Shown: positions 18,388-28,400 of the stretch, piece after piece
How the letters are laid out: each line of letters begins with the position of its first letter
How positions within the stretch are numbered: the stretch's first letter is position 1
Source of the DNA: UA16 sp002292325
Lineage (GTDB): Bacteria; Bacteroidota; Bacteroidia; Flavobacteriales_D; Sanyastnellaceae
Assembly: GCA_943788645.1 (NCBI GenBank)
Contig: CALSRC010000001.1
Coordinates: 510,961 to 574,960, forward strand
DNA length: 64,000 nt
Direction: 5' to 3'
Notes under the pieces: generated by a model
What the model was told of the DNA's origin: nothing
What the model saw: the letters and a program-made list of their open reading frames with translations, nothing else
The model's database searches: none
Translations under genes and position numbers: made by a program

Positions 18388-19173
18388 ATGAATGATTTGG
18401 AATCGACCCGGCAGGTGTATGATATGGTCATTTTAGCGAGTGAGGCGCGCTACTGGTATTTTTTAATTGGAAGTACCTTGGCCGGTTTTATAGCGGTGCA
18501 GGGCTTCGCCAAGTTTCGATCGGACCAAAAAGAAGGTGTGTTGCGGAATACGGGGTGGATCTTGATCGCCCTGAACTTGGTTCCAACGATTTACGGCCTC
18601 TTTAGTTCTGAAGTGGAGCTGTCATTGCATCGGAGTCTTCCGATTCATTTTTGCGCGATCAACGGCTGGTTGATTGCATTGAATTGTTTTTGGAAGAACA
18701 CGAAAGCCTTTACTTTTTCGACTTTTATGGGGACGATTGGAGGCTTATATGCGATATTGACTCCTCAGCTGACCATTGGTGATGCTCCCGCCATCTTGGC
18801 GCACTATTACCTCAATCACACGGCCATTGTCGTGATGCCCATTGTCATGGCACGAACGTATGGTTTTCGTTTTCCCAAGTGGGCCTGGATTTGGACCTAT
18901 GGCGCAGTAGCGGTGCTCTCCACTGCGGTAGGGGCTTTCAATTGGTATTTGAATACCTATCATCCAGGAGACATCACCGCGAACTACATGTACATGTGGG
19001 AAGCCCCGAAAGTGAAGAATCCCTTTTTACAAGGAGCGCCTTGGCCTTGGTACATTTTGCCTTTGCACGCCGCTCTGGTCTTGCATTTGATTGTGATTAA
19101 TTTTGGCTACCGCTGGGCCTCTCCATTGGAGGAATTGTCTGGTAAGGCGTGGTGGCGACGTCGCCTTATCTAA
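18388..19173 (+). CDS. TIGR02206/YwaF-type integral membrane protein
   Basis: A 261-residue protein with about seven or eight helices. SLHRSLPIHFCAINGWL and TIGGLYAILTPQL followed by AHYYLNHTAIVVMPI match the YwaF-like (TIGR02206) family, including its conserved histidines. Between the last two helices is GAFNWYLNTYHPGDITANYM and a WPWYILPLHAALVLH segment. Function unknown; the family has no established substrate. It starts 24 bases after the mscS-type gene, so they are probably co-transcribed. Confidence 0.82.
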   Translation: MNDLESTRQVYDMVILASEARYWYFLIGSTLAGFIAVQGFAKFRSDQKEGVLRNTGWILIALNLVPTIYGLFSSEVELSLHRSLPIHFCAINGWLIALNCFWKNTKAFTFSTFMGTIGGLYAILTPQLTIGDAPAILAHYYLNHTAIVVMPIVMARTYGFRFPKWAWIWTYGAVAVLSTAVGAFNWYLNTYHPGDITANYMYMWEAPKVKNPFLQGAPWPWYILPLHAALVLHLIVINFGYRWASPLEELSGKAWWRRRLI

Positions 19174-19256
19174 AGGAGGCGGTTGAGGGTTCGATTGTTT
19201 TCAACCCTATTTCCACGGAGCAACGAAATGCGGAAGTCACGAAATACCTTCGTGAC

Positions 19257-20051
19257 ATGCGCGCATACCACGATTTACTTGAACACTTGCTTACCCATGG
19301 ATCGCTGAGAGAGGACCGCACTGGAACGGGCACCATTGGGTGTTTTGGATACCAGATGCGGTTTGATTTGCAAGATGGCTTTCCGGTATTGACGACCAAA
19401 AAACTGCACTTGCGTTCCATTGTCCATGAGCTGCTTTGGTTTTTGCAGGGCGATACCAACATCCAATACCTCAAGGATAACGGAGTCAGGATTTGGGATG
19501 AGTGGGCGGATGACAAGGGTGATCTGGGACCAGTTTATGGCTATCAATGGCGCAGTTGGCCTAACCCGGATGGGAGTCACACCGATCAAATCACAAAGCT
19601 TGTCGATCAAATTCGGACCAATCCGTATTCTCGTCGTCATGTGGTTTCAGCTTGGAACCCCAGTTTCATTGACGATATGGCATTGCCTCCGTGCCATTGC
19701 CTTTTCCAATTCCATGTGGAAAACGGACGATTGAATTGCCAGTTGTACCAGCGTTCGGCGGATACTTTTTTGGGAGTGCCGTTCAATATCGCCTCGTATG
19801 CGCTGTTGACCATGATGATGGCACAAGTTTGCGATCTCGAACCGGGTGAATTCGTTCATACGTTTGGCGATGTGCACCTGTATACGAATCACGTGGATCA
19901 AGCCCGTGAGCAGTTGACCCGAGAGATACGGCCACTGCCAAGTATGTGGATCAACCCCGATGTGAAGGATCTGTTTTCTTTTACGTACGATGACTTTAAG
20001 TTACTGAACTACGATCCGCACCCGCACATCAAAGCGGCTGTCTCGGTCTGA
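19257..20051 (+). CDS. thyA: thymidylate synthase
   Basis: Makes dTMP from dUMP with methylenetetrahydrofolate. From ATG 19257 (MRAYHDLLEHLL) the product has 264 residues, the classical ThyA length; the open frame to 19149 would overlap the preceding gene. DRTGTGTIGCFGYQMRFDL binds phosphate near the N-terminus, ELLWFLQGDTNIQYL follows, and the catalytic cysteine is in LPPCHCLFQFHV (about 144-155). QRSADTFLGVPFNIASYALL and HLYTNHVDQAREQL complete the signature. It lies 10 bases before the dihydrofolate reductase gene, a common coupling because ThyA produces dihydrofolate. Confidence 0.97.
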   Translation: MRAYHDLLEHLLTHGSLREDRTGTGTIGCFGYQMRFDLQDGFPVLTTKKLHLRSIVHELLWFLQGDTNIQYLKDNGVRIWDEWADDKGDLGPVYGYQWRSWPNPDGSHTDQITKLVDQIRTNPYSRRHVVSAWNPSFIDDMALPPCHCLFQFHVENGRLNCQLYQRSADTFLGVPFNIASYALLTMMMAQVCDLEPGEFVHTFGDVHLYTNHVDQAREQLTREIRPLPSMWINPDVKDLFSFTYDDFKLLNYDPHPHIKAAVSV

Positions 20052-20061
20052 TTGGTTACGG

Positions 20062-20598
20062 ATGCGCATTTCCCTCATTGTAGCGGTCGCTCAAAATGGT
20101 GTTATTGGACGGGACAACGACCTTGTATGGAAGTTGCGCGATGACATGAAGTTTTTCTCTGATCAGACTCGTGGACATGCGGTCTTGACGGGTCGTAAAA
20201 ATTACGAGTCCATTCCGGAACGATTCAGACCTCTTCCGGGCCGGATGAACATTGTGATCACCCGCAATGAGGCGTATGCAGCCCCAGGAGCTCGGGTGGT
20301 TCATTCACTCGATTCGGCGCTGGATGTTGCCAAGGCCGAAGGAGCCGAGGAGGCATTCATCATAGGGGGAGGACAAGTCTATCGGGAGGCGTTGAATCGT
20401 TCGGATGTGGAGCGTGTGCTACTGACGCATGTGGAGGCGTCGCCTGAGGGTGATACGTTTTTTGATGTCGCACGCTTGGAAGAAGGCTGGAACGTTCAGC
20501 CGTTGAACATGGAGTTTGCTGCCGACGACCGAAATGAACACGCTTTCCACATTGTCGAGTACACCAGGGGGACGGCGAACACGAAAGACCTGAAATGA
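20062..20598 (+). CDS. folA: dihydrofolate reductase
   Basis: A 178-residue chromosomal-type DHFR that regenerates tetrahydrofolate. ISLIVAVAQNGVIGRDNDL and WKLRDDMKFF place the active-site Asp (about residue 28), VLTGRKNYESIPERFRPLPG is the NADPH-binding segment, and EEAFIIGGGQVYREAL the second glycine motif. The usual W-x-LPED reads WKLRDD here, a small departure from most FolA proteins. It follows thyA closely, and its stop overlaps the start of the HupE/UreJ gene in an ATGA. Confidence 0.95.
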   Translation: MRISLIVAVAQNGVIGRDNDLVWKLRDDMKFFSDQTRGHAVLTGRKNYESIPERFRPLPGRMNIVITRNEAYAAPGARVVHSLDSALDVAKAEGAEEAFIIGGGQVYREALNRSDVERVLLTHVEASPEGDTFFDVARLEEGWNVQPLNMEFAADDRNEHAFHIVEYTRGTANTKDLK

Positions 20599-21170
20599 AC
20601 GAGGTCTACTTGGGGGTGGAGCACATCACCGACTTGAATGGATACGATCATATGCTTTTCTTGGCTGCACTCGTGGCTTGGGCCAGTTTGGCACATGCCT
20701 GGCGTGTCATTGTGCTGGCAACAGCCTTCACCGTAGGGCACAGCGTGACCTTGCTGCTGGCAGGAATGGGATGGGTGCATCCCAACGGCGCATGGATTGA
20801 ATTTTTGATTCCTGTGACGATTGCGCTGACATCGGTTTGGAATTTGCGGCGTGGTGCTTCATTGGGTGGAAAAAATCCGAAAGCAATGGGGCTGACGTAT
20901 GCGGTGACCGTGCTGTTCGGGTTGATTCATGGCTTGGGCTTTAGTTCTTTCTTTCGGATGATGCAAGATGAGGGGGATGGAATCGTTTTGCCATTGCTGA
21001 GGTTCAATGTCGGAGTGGAGTTGGGACAGTTGCTAATTTTGGCGGTGTGTTTGGCTGTTGCTTCACTTGCCCGTGCAGTGGGCGTAACATCACGAGAACA
21101 ACAGGTTTTTGTCTGTGCCGTGACAGGCACAGTAGCGGTATTAATGGCGCTTGAACGGGTTCCGTTCTGA
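20595..21170 (+). CDS. HupE/UreJ family membrane protein
   Basis: A 191-residue protein with about six helices. The histidines of the HupE/UreJ_2 family are present in NGYDHMLFLAALVAW, ATAFTVGHSVTLLLAG and FGLIHGLGFSSFFRMM. Some relatives take part in nickel or cobalt uptake for hydrogenase or urease; neither enzyme is seen here, so the metal is unknown. Its start overlaps the folA stop by 4 bases (ATGA), implying coupled translation. Confidence 0.85.
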   Translation: MNEVYLGVEHITDLNGYDHMLFLAALVAWASLAHAWRVIVLATAFTVGHSVTLLLAGMGWVHPNGAWIEFLIPVTIALTSVWNLRRGASLGGKNPKAMGLTYAVTVLFGLIHGLGFSSFFRMMQDEGDGIVLPLLRFNVGVELGQLLILAVCLAVASLARAVGVTSREQQVFVCAVTGTVAVLMALERVPF

Positions 21171-21266
21171 AGGACGGGTATTCAATTGGGTTTTCTTCTC
21201 AAAAATTTGGACCTGAAGCGGAAGAGATGCCGCTCGGAATCGCATCCCTGTTCTTAACTTGGCGTT

Positions 21267-21509
21267 ATGGTTCGCGCAGGTATGCTCCTTTTCATTCAAA
21301 TGTATCAACGGCTCTTAAGCCCGTTGCTTGGCTCGAACTGCCGCTTTCAACCGACGTGCTCCTCCTATGCGAAAGAAAGCATCGAAGTGCACGGTCCTTG
21401 GCGTGGAGGCTGGCTGGCGATGCGTCGCATTGCTCGCTGTCATCCATGGACTGAACCGGGATACGACCCGGTTCCACCGCCGTCTAACTCTTCACAAGAA
21501 AATCCTTGA
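21267..21509 (+). CDS. yidD: membrane protein insertion efficiency factor YidD
   Basis: An 80-residue protein with the YidD signature: MYQRLLSPLLGSNCRFQPTC followed by SSYAKESIEVHG and RCHPWTEPGYDPVP. The three conserved cysteines and the amphipathic N-terminal helix are present. YidD assists membrane protein insertion by YidC. The start may be ATG 21267 or the ATG at 21282 (MLLFIQ). It is often next to rnpA and yidC, but here it stands apart, 3 bases before a lipoprotein gene. Confidence 0.93.
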   Translation: MVRAGMLLFIQMYQRLLSPLLGSNCRFQPTCSSYAKESIEVHGPWRGGWLAMRRIARCHPWTEPGYDPVPPPSNSSQENP

Positions 21510-21512
21510 TCC

Positions 21513-22022
21513 ATGCGTTTTCACTCTTTTTTATTCATTGCTCTTGCTGCATGCTTGCTCCTGAGCTGTGGGGAAACTTCTGACAGCCCTTCTCTACAAC
21601 AAGCCCGGGCCATTCATAGTCAATTGAATGATTTGTCGGGAAAACTGCACGATGCCATGCAAGAATCGCTGGTGGTTCTCGAACGCCAAATGGAATCCAG
21701 TTTGCAAGCAGGGGATTCAGCATTGGCTATGCAATTGGCACGGATAGAAAGTCAACTTGGCGAATTGGATGTGCGGTTTCATGATTGGAATGAAACGGTT
21801 GTCGGCATTCCGGGGGATGTCTGCGACCACGAGGGCCATGACCACGGCCACGACCACGAGGGCCACGACCACGGCCACGACCATGGAAATGAATTGAGCT
21901 TAGAGGGCATGACGGATGCTCAAATCCTGGAGATTCAAGAAGCGCTCATGGTGGAGCTCGCAGCACTTCAGCAACGATATGATTCGATTGAATCCAAACT
22001 TTCGCAAGGACTGGCACAATGA
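21513..22022 (+). CDS. histidine-rich lipoprotein
   Basis: A 169-residue protein with a lipoprotein signal peptide ending in the lipobox LLLSC (Cys about 19). The mature part is mostly helical, probably coiled-coil (about 25-90 and 130-168). Residues 105-125 consist of two exact copies of DHEGHDHGH plus DHGNE, a stretch of alternating His and Asp able to bind Zn, Ni or Cu. No family is recognised. The neighbours YidD and a sialidase-fold protein do not explain it, but HupE/UreJ just upstream makes a metal-buffering role conceivable (inference). Its stop overlaps the next start by 4 bases. Confidence 0.78.
   Translation: MRFHSFLFIALAACLLLSCGETSDSPSLQQARAIHSQLNDLSGKLHDAMQESLVVLERQMESSLQAGDSALAMQLARIESQLGELDVRFHDWNETVVGIPGDVCDHEGHDHGHDHEGHDHGHDHGNELSLEGMTDAQILEIQEALMVELAALQQRYDSIESKLSQGLAQ
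21825..21878 (+). repeat. two tandem 27-bp units encoding DHEGHDHGH
   Basis: Two consecutive 27-base units (21825-21851 and 21852-21878) differ by a single synonymous change (CAT/CAC) and continue into a partial third unit. They lie in frame inside the lipoprotein gene, so copy number can change by slippage without breaking the frame. Confidence 0.85.
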
Positions 22023-23344
22023 GGAATGTCGTTTTCTTTTGCTGCACACTTTGGAGCTGGACGGCCATTATGGCTCAACGCGCACCAGACAATGTTTTGA
22101 TATTCGATGGCTATGGCCTGAGTTACCAGCCTTGTGAGCCCTCCATTGCGGTTAGCCCGAACAACCCCCAATGGTTGGTAGCCGGTTCAATCCTCGATAA
22201 CGTCCACATCTCGAAGGACGGCGGTTGGACTTGGAGCTCATCAAAACTCGAATCAAAGTATGGCGTGTTCGGCGATCCGTGTATCGTTGCTTCACCAAAG
22301 AAGGACGTTTACTACCTCCACCTATCCAATCCCGATGGGCAAGCTTGGTCGTCTGATGCATTGCTTGATCGCATTGTCATCCAACGTTCGCGCAAGCCGG
22401 GTAAACGATGGAACAGCGGCGCAGGCATGGGACTCAATGGCAATAAGGACCAGGATAAGGAGTGGGCAGCGGTCAGTGTGGATGGTTCACAATTGGTCGC
22501 ATGTTGGACTCAGTTTGATCTCTATGGCAGCCCTGAAATCTCTGACAGCACCGTCATCCTCTGCAGCACATCCAACCGCCGGGCCAAAAAATGGTCGGAA
22601 CCGGTGCGGATCAACCGCATTGCGGGCGACTGCTTAGACGGCGACTTGACGGTTGAAGGGGCGGTACCGGATATCGCTGCGGACGGAACGATGTATGTTG
22701 CGTGGGCACAAGCCGACACCCTTTGGATGGATCGGAGTTCGGATGGAGGGGAAACGTGGCTTGACAACGACTTACGCGTAGCAACGATTGCAGGTGGCTG
22801 GGATCAAAAAATTCGAGGCATTGGACGAGCAAATGGGATGCCGGTGACGCGTGTCGACCGCAGTAATGGTCCGCATCGTGGGCGCGTGTATGTCAATTGG
22901 ACGGACAACCGCAACGGAGAAGACGACAACGACGTGTGGCTGGTGTGGAGCGATGATGGCGGTCAATCCTGGACGGATCCGATTCGCGTCAATGACGATC
23001 CGCCCGGGGCACAGCAGTTTTTCACTTGGATGGACGTGGATGACGTCACAGGCCATGTGCATGTCGTGTTTTATGATCGCCGAGAAGCTGCAGCGAAATA
23101 TCCCGATGTGCGTCTGCGGCCATCATGGAATACAGAGGTCTATGTTGCATCCTCGTATGATGGTGGGGAGAGTTGGGAAAACCTGAAGGTGAGCGAGGAA
23201 TGGTTCCGACCCAATCCGAAAGGCTTTTTCGGAGATTACAACAACATCAGCGCATACGGCGGAGTGGTTCGTCCGATATGGACCCGCAATGATGATGGCA
23301 TTCAGAGCATTTGGACCGCCATCCTTGATGGCTACGTAGAGTGA
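22019..23344 (+). CDS. secreted Asp-box (BNR) sialidase-fold protein
   Basis: A 441-residue protein with a signal peptide (about 1-19, AIMAQ). At least four Asp-box motifs of the form SxDGGxTW are visible: SKDGGWTW, SSDGGETW, SDDGGQSW and SYDGGESW, spaced as in a six-bladed beta-propeller of the sialidase superfamily. PCEPSIAVSPNNPQW at the start is common in non-sialidase members of this fold. An Arg-triad typical of true sialidases is not obvious, so hydrolase activity is uncertain. No T9SS C-terminal sorting domain is seen. It overlaps the lipoprotein gene by 4 bases and is convergent with the HIT gene. Confidence 0.82.
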   Translation: MRNVVFFCCTLWSWTAIMAQRAPDNVLIFDGYGLSYQPCEPSIAVSPNNPQWLVAGSILDNVHISKDGGWTWSSSKLESKYGVFGDPCIVASPKKDVYYLHLSNPDGQAWSSDALLDRIVIQRSRKPGKRWNSGAGMGLNGNKDQDKEWAAVSVDGSQLVACWTQFDLYGSPEISDSTVILCSTSNRRAKKWSEPVRINRIAGDCLDGDLTVEGAVPDIAADGTMYVAWAQADTLWMDRSSDGGETWLDNDLRVATIAGGWDQKIRGIGRANGMPVTRVDRSNGPHRGRVYVNWTDNRNGEDDNDVWLVWSDDGGQSWTDPIRVNDDPPGAQQFFTWMDVDDVTGHVHVVFYDRREAAAKYPDVRLRPSWNTEVYVASSYDGGESWENLKVSEEWFRPNPKGFFGDYNNISAYGGVVRPIWTRNDDGIQSIWTAILDGYVE

Positions 23345-23371
23345 TTCCTTGATGGACGTCCTGACGAAAGG

Positions 23372-23761
23372 TCAAGCCAAGCGAATTCGCTTGGCAACTT
23401 CGGCCAGTTGTTCTTGCGTGCGTTCGAGCTTAGGCCGCTCAAAATTGATGTCGCTGACTGATTGAAGAGGGATCAGGTGCACGTGGGCATGTGGGACTTC
23501 CAATCCGATGATGGCCACGCCGACGCGCTGACACGGGATGGCACCTTCGATTTGTTTGGCGACATCTCTTGCGAAGACATTGATGCGACTGAGCAATCCA
23601 TCGTCCAAGTCAAAAAAGTAATCAACTTCCTGCTTAGGGATCACAAGTGTATGCCCATCAGCCAGTGGTTGGATGTCCAAAAAAGCGAGGAACTCTGCGT
23701 TTTCCGCGATGCGGTGACACGGGATTTCTCCGGAGACGATTTTACTAAAAATGGAGGCCAT
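23372..23761 (-). CDS. HIT family nucleotide hydrolase
   Basis: A 129-residue histidine-triad protein from ATG 23761 (MASIFSKIV); the frame is open further upstream, but that would overlap greA. The catalytic signature is HAHVHLIPL (HxHxHxx) near residues 95-103. ASIFSKIVSGEIPCHRIAE and the PLADGHTLVIPKQ segment are typical of the HinT/YcfF branch, which hydrolyses purine nucleoside phosphoramidates or dinucleotides. It lies 16 bases after greA in the same direction. Confidence 0.94.
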   Translation of the reverse strand: MASIFSKIVSGEIPCHRIAENAEFLAFLDIQPLADGHTLVIPKQEVDYFFDLDDGLLSRINVFARDVAKQIEGAIPCQRVGVAIIGLEVPHAHVHLIPLQSVSDINFERPKLERTQEQLAEVAKRIRLA

Positions 23762-23777
23762 GGTCGGTAATTCAGGT

Positions 23778-24254
23778 TTAACCCCGCGTGATATCCAGAA
23801 TTTCAAAAGGAATGATGCCCGCGGGTACTTGGACTTCAGCGATGTCACCGATGGCTTTGCCGAGTAAACCTTTTCCGATGGGAGAGTTTACCGATATTTT
23901 CTTGAGGGCCAGGTTCGCTTCATTTTCGGCTACCAGGGTGTAACTCACTTCAGCGTTGTTTTTGGTGTTGCGAATTTTGACCGTGCTGAGAATGTAGACC
24001 TTGGAATTATCAATTTTGCTATCATCGACCAACCGAGCGTTGGCCAACGTATTTCGCAATTTTGAAATCTTCGCCTCGAGCAATCCTTGCGCCTCCTTGG
24101 CGGCGTCATACTCCGCATTTTCGCTCAAGTCTCCCTTGTCACGAGCTTCGGCAATTTGACCTGAAATCTTGGGGCGCTCAACCGTTTCCAAGTGGCGCAC
24201 CTCGTCTTTGAGGCGCTGCAGGCCTTCTTCTGTAAAGTAGGAAATGTTGGACAT
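23778..24254 (-). CDS. greA: transcription elongation factor GreA
   Basis: A 158-residue GreA. The N-terminal coiled coil contains the tip motif ARDKGDLSENAEYDAAKEAQ with the two acidic residues needed to stimulate RNA polymerase transcript cleavage, and the C-terminal FKBP-like domain carries VNSPIGKGLLGKAIGD. It rescues backtracked RNA polymerase. Its start lies about 46 bases from the terminator of the upstream outer-membrane operon, so it probably has its own promoter, and it is followed by the HIT gene. Confidence 0.97.
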   Translation of the reverse strand: MSNISYFTEEGLQRLKDEVRHLETVERPKISGQIAEARDKGDLSENAEYDAAKEAQGLLEAKISKLRNTLANARLVDDSKIDNSKVYILSTVKIRNTKNNAEVSYTLVAENEANLALKKISVNSPIGKGLLGKAIGDIAEVQVPAGIIPFEILDITRG

Positions 24255-24300
24255 GTCCGGGTATTTTTAATTCCAAAATGGCGCTGTTTGGTCAGCGGTC

Positions 24301-24338
24301 AAAAAAAGAGAAAACCCGATGAATCTCGGGCTTTCTCT
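24301..24338 (-). terminator. intrinsic terminator of the TonB/PorV operon
   Basis: On the minus strand AGAGAAA-x-CCCGA pairs with TCGGG-x-TTTCTCT (24307-24338; one mismatch in a 13-bp stem) and is followed by seven Ts (complement of 24301-24307). The orientation and place, 85 bases after the PorV-family stop and before greA, fit termination of the 33.4-24.4 kb operon. Confidence 0.88.
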
Positions 24339-24422
24339 TCCTTGGTTGGAGTTACAAAGGTATGAATTTCAGCGTAGAAGCGGTTTTGCTGCTGCAAAGG
24401 CTTCTGTGAAATGAGCTAACAA

Positions 24423-25472
24423 TTAGATGGACAAATGAATGCCGATGCTGTGATTCCCGTTGAAAGGATTGGTCGTACGGTAACCGTAATCGATGCCGAT
24501 GATTGCACCATCAGCCGATGCAGGAAGTCGAACTGTGAAACCAGCAGCGGGACCTGTAAAGGCTGTTGTGATGGTTTCATCTCCACCTAGCCCGTCCTCC
24601 CATAGGTAACCGGCTCGAAGTTCGAATATTTCCTTGTAGGCCAATTGGAGTCCACCACCAAATTGATCCTTGGTGAAGGAATTGGAGATGAATTGACCAG
24701 TGAACGTTGCATTGAGCATTTCAGACTGATAGAAGTCATAACCAAAACCAATGTTGACGAGGGAAGGAAGCTCGTAGCGTTCGCTGCGTTGCAGCATGGT
24801 AAGCGAAGTTGCAGTGCCCTGTGGCGTGGCGGTTACGGTGAGTCCATCTCCTTCAAAACGCATAGGAGCTCCAACGTTCCGCAAAGCAATGCCAAAATTG
24901 AGTCGATCACCCGATACATAGCGAATACCGGCGTCAAAGCAGATGCCCGATGAACGAACGTTGGAGATCGATTCACTGACGACGCGCATGGTGATGCCGC
25001 CGAAGATGGAGTTCGAAAAGGCCTTGGAATACGTCACACCAATGTTTGAAAAGGCGGGTGAAAATGTGCCAATGCCACCTTCGGGAAGGTTTTCTGTGGT
25101 GATTGGGATGTCACCAAACCCCATGGTCATAACCGTCAAGCCGAGTACGCCTCCATCGCCTACCGCCGTTCCGAATCCAATGGCATTCAAAGAGATACCT
25201 GATCCGGATAGGTACTGTGTATTGGCAAAACGGAGTTCGTTCTTGTTGATGAAGGCTAAACCTGCAGCGTTGAGAAAGGTTCCTTCTAGACCATTGCATA
25301 TGGCCATGTTGGTACCCGCCATTCCGTTGGAGGCAGCCCATGGATTGATGAGCAGTTGTCCTGCACCAGCAGAACCTGCTCGGTCAGGGTTCCCTGCGAA
25401 TGCGACCGTTGAAAGCATCAAGCACGCTGCAACAGCAGCGGATGCGAGGATGGTATGTTTCATGTTCTTCAT
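24423..25472 (-). CDS. PorV/PorQ (UPF0164) family outer-membrane protein
   Basis: A 349-residue protein with a signal peptide (about 1-26, AFAGNPDRAG). The segment GAGQLLINPWAASNGMAGTN, then FLNAAGLAFINKNELRFANT, matches the N-terminal PorV/PorQ pattern (NPA-type motif, then an aromatic strand), and the rest forms beta strands ending in GIHLSI. PorV is the shuttle of the type IX secretion system that carries CTD-bearing cargo to the attachment complex; here it is a paralogue at the end of a three-gene operon, 17 bases after a large secreted protein. Whether it serves that protein specifically is inference. Confidence 0.88.
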   Translation of the reverse strand: MKNMKHTILASAAVAACLMLSTVAFAGNPDRAGSAGAGQLLINPWAASNGMAGTNMAICNGLEGTFLNAAGLAFINKNELRFANTQYLSGSGISLNAIGFGTAVGDGGVLGLTVMTMGFGDIPITTENLPEGGIGTFSPAFSNIGVTYSKAFSNSIFGGITMRVVSESISNVRSSGICFDAGIRYVSGDRLNFGIALRNVGAPMRFEGDGLTVTATPQGTATSLTMLQRSERYELPSLVNIGFGYDFYQSEMLNATFTGQFISNSFTKDQFGGGLQLAYKEIFELRAGYLWEDGLGGDETITTAFTGPAAGFTVRLPASADGAIIGIDYGYRTTNPFNGNHSIGIHLSI

Positions 25473-25489
25473 AGCGAATTCGAGTCTGA

Positions 25490-28400
25490 TCAGAAATTAT
25501 CCAAATCGGTTGGGCGCATGATGCCGAACCATTTGAGTGTCTTTTCTCCGACGTTGGGGACGTCGATGTGGATGATGTAAACGCCACCCGCGATGGGGAC
25601 GTTGCGTTCGTTCTTGAGGTCCCAATCCAGTGATGTCAGCGGATCGGCTTTGAAGAATGACCGGACCAGGGTTCCCTGCAGGTTGTAGATGCGCACGGTG
25701 CATACTTCGGGCAGGTTGGTCACCTTGACGCGGTTATCGAGCTTACTGGTTTCGTACTGGCTAAATGCGTAATACGGATTGGGCACGATGTTGATGTCGT
25801 CGAGGATGCTTATCAGAACGGGATTTTCGTCGGTCTGTGTAGCGACGTCTGACGTGGAGAATCGGTACAACGGATTGTTGAAGTTCTCTGCCACGTCATA
25901 GTTCTCTGCATCGAGGGTAGCCGAGCTGTACTTTTCGTACGCTTTGGCCACGCGCAAGCGAATCCGCACATCATTCGGAATGAGTCCGTCTTCAGGCGAC
26001 AGCATCTCAAAGTCGTCGTTGAGCAACGAAGAGCCGACCCAGGTGCACGCGCGGAATACACGGCGCACATTGGTGGTTGAAGGGTTGTCCTCGAGGTTGG
26101 TCCAGAGGTAGTTGCCGCCATCGTACGCCGGCATGCGGTTCTCACTGCCTTCTTCGTACTGCGAGTTCTTGAAGACGTAAATCCAGTGTTGTCCTCCAGC
26201 GTAGACAGCACTTCCACCAAATCCACCGCCGCCGCCTACGCCACCGTAGATGTTCGGAGAAGGATTCCACAGCATGTCTTTGCCGTTTTCAGCACCGAGC
26301 CACGAGTCTTCACCAAACGCCATGTTGAGGCGCTCACCGGTGCCGAGGTCGATGGCATAGCCTGGGAACCAGCCCATACCGTCAGGTTGATTGCCGTTGG
26401 GATTGGCCTCGCTGCTGTTGTAACCTGCTTGCCCATCATAACGGCCGTTCTTATCGACCGAAGGATGGCGTCGCAAACCGAGTTTCTCTCCTCCGTTCTG
26501 AGCGAGTTCTTCGACCGACTGCATCTCCAAGACGGGGCAGCGCGTCCAAAGGCTCTTGTCCTTGGTCAGGACCACGTCGACGTTGTTCAATCCGCTGATG
26601 CCAGAGAACGGTGAGAGGTCGCCCTCAAAGCCGTCAATGGTTGGAGCAATGTTCGGAAGCTTCACCACTTCACCGCTAGGCAGTTCCACATCACCTGTAT
26701 AGGAGACAAGGCAATAAGGAGCCCAGGTACCGCCGAGGATGCCTTCGTAGACTTCGTCCTCGTCGAGGGGATTGCCCGTCTTCAAATCGTTGAAGATGAC
26801 TTCCGAAGGCACATCGCTGGCACCTTCTTGGTTGCCCGCACGGATCCAGTTGAGCTGGTTGAAGCCCTCGGCATCAGGAATGCCCAAGAGCCACGGGCGA
26901 GCCGGATCGTCAAAGGTGATGGAAGAATGCACAGGCTCGGTGAACTTGCCATCGAGAGGGTACGCATACTGATGCACTGTGACCGAAAGTCCCCAGTTCA
27001 ATAGCAACTCTTCGTTGAGAAGTGCGATGGACGAAGCCGATTCGTACACGGCTTGGTAGTCGTTGTCGGGATCGGTGTCGCTGAGGAGCGACAGGTTGGT
27101 GAGCGTCCAGTACGCGTCGATAGCGTCCTCCAGGTCGGCGTCATCGCCAGCAACGCGGAGTTCGAAGTCGGCATTGGGAACCCGCAGCGGATCCACCACG
27201 CGGACGTCCACAGGACCGTGGCCGGCAGCATAAGTCACTGTCGAAGCGATGGTGTTTTCCAAGATGTCCTCCTCGGATGCTGCTGTGAGCTCGAGGTCCA
27301 TCATACCGTTGCCTTTGCCCTCGTACTTCGTCATCTCGACGCCGCTGCCGTATTCTGCGTGCTGAATCGTACCGCCCGCCTCAGGAGAAGGGTCGTGGGG
27401 TACGCCTGCGTAGGAACGCAAAGAACCAACAGCTGCTTTTCGTGAAGCTTTGTATTGAACGTCCTGACCACTTCCGAGGATGGGGTCGTATGGCTCATAA
27501 TTGTTATACCCATAAGCCAAGGCCATGAAGTAGTAGGTCTTGTGATTCACCAAGCGGTTATCGCCTTGTGCAAAAGCATCCGTCGTCACCTGCAAACTGT
27601 GGAACACGCCATCATTTCCTCCATCCACCATCAAAGTAGGAACGGGGAGGTCCATGGTGGGGTCTTGGTTGTAATTGATCACCAAGTCGATGTCATTGTT
27701 CACGTCACATTGTGCGATCAATCGCGCTGCGTCGATGTTCGTCAAATCGGCTGCGCTGACTTCAGCATCGCGCAATTGATAAACGAGGTATCCTTCAAAA
27801 GTGTATGAGCGGGTGAGGGTATCGTATGGATTGCCTTCCACATCCAGTTTCGGGATGCCAGGATCAAGTTGAAGGTATTCCTCCAAGTAATTGTTGGATA
27901 ACGGGTTGTTGTTGGTGAGATAGAGAATTAATTCATTCTCCAATTCTTGAATGGTCACGTCCGGTGCGTCCGGTCCTGAAACAATTTCAAAGCAGTTATC
28001 AAACAGGGCTTGGGCCTTGTCGTCTGCAATGCGCATGAGTTTAACCGATTCCGTTGGGTCACCCGCTGTGGCGCGAGCCCAAACGACACCCACCGTGATG
28101 TTGTTGTAATCGCCTGGTTCGAGGGTGAAGGGACCAGCAGCCTGAATGAAACGACGGTCGGCAGGAGGGTTGCCAGAAGACACTTCTGTCCAAGGCTCCA
28201 CGTCGATGCCACCTGTTCCCCAAGCATAGGGATCCGTTTCGCCAGGGAAGAAGTAATCAGCAGGAATGTCGAGGTTGGCGCCCGTAGCGGCGGCCACACC
28301 GTCACCTCCGTAAGCCATCTTTTGACCATTCTTCCAGATGCCGTTCATGTAGTTGTAATAATGCAACGGCGTGCTCGGCTCTCCATTGATGGGGTTGCCC

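Noticed and set aside
21825..21890. Short tandem repeats considered as a CRISPR-like array
   Set aside because: The units are contiguous with no spacers and encode an in-frame His/Asp motif.
24645..25521. Plus-strand frames across the PorV-like gene
   Set aside because: They are antisense to a gene with signal peptide and family motifs, and one crosses its start and the operon junction.
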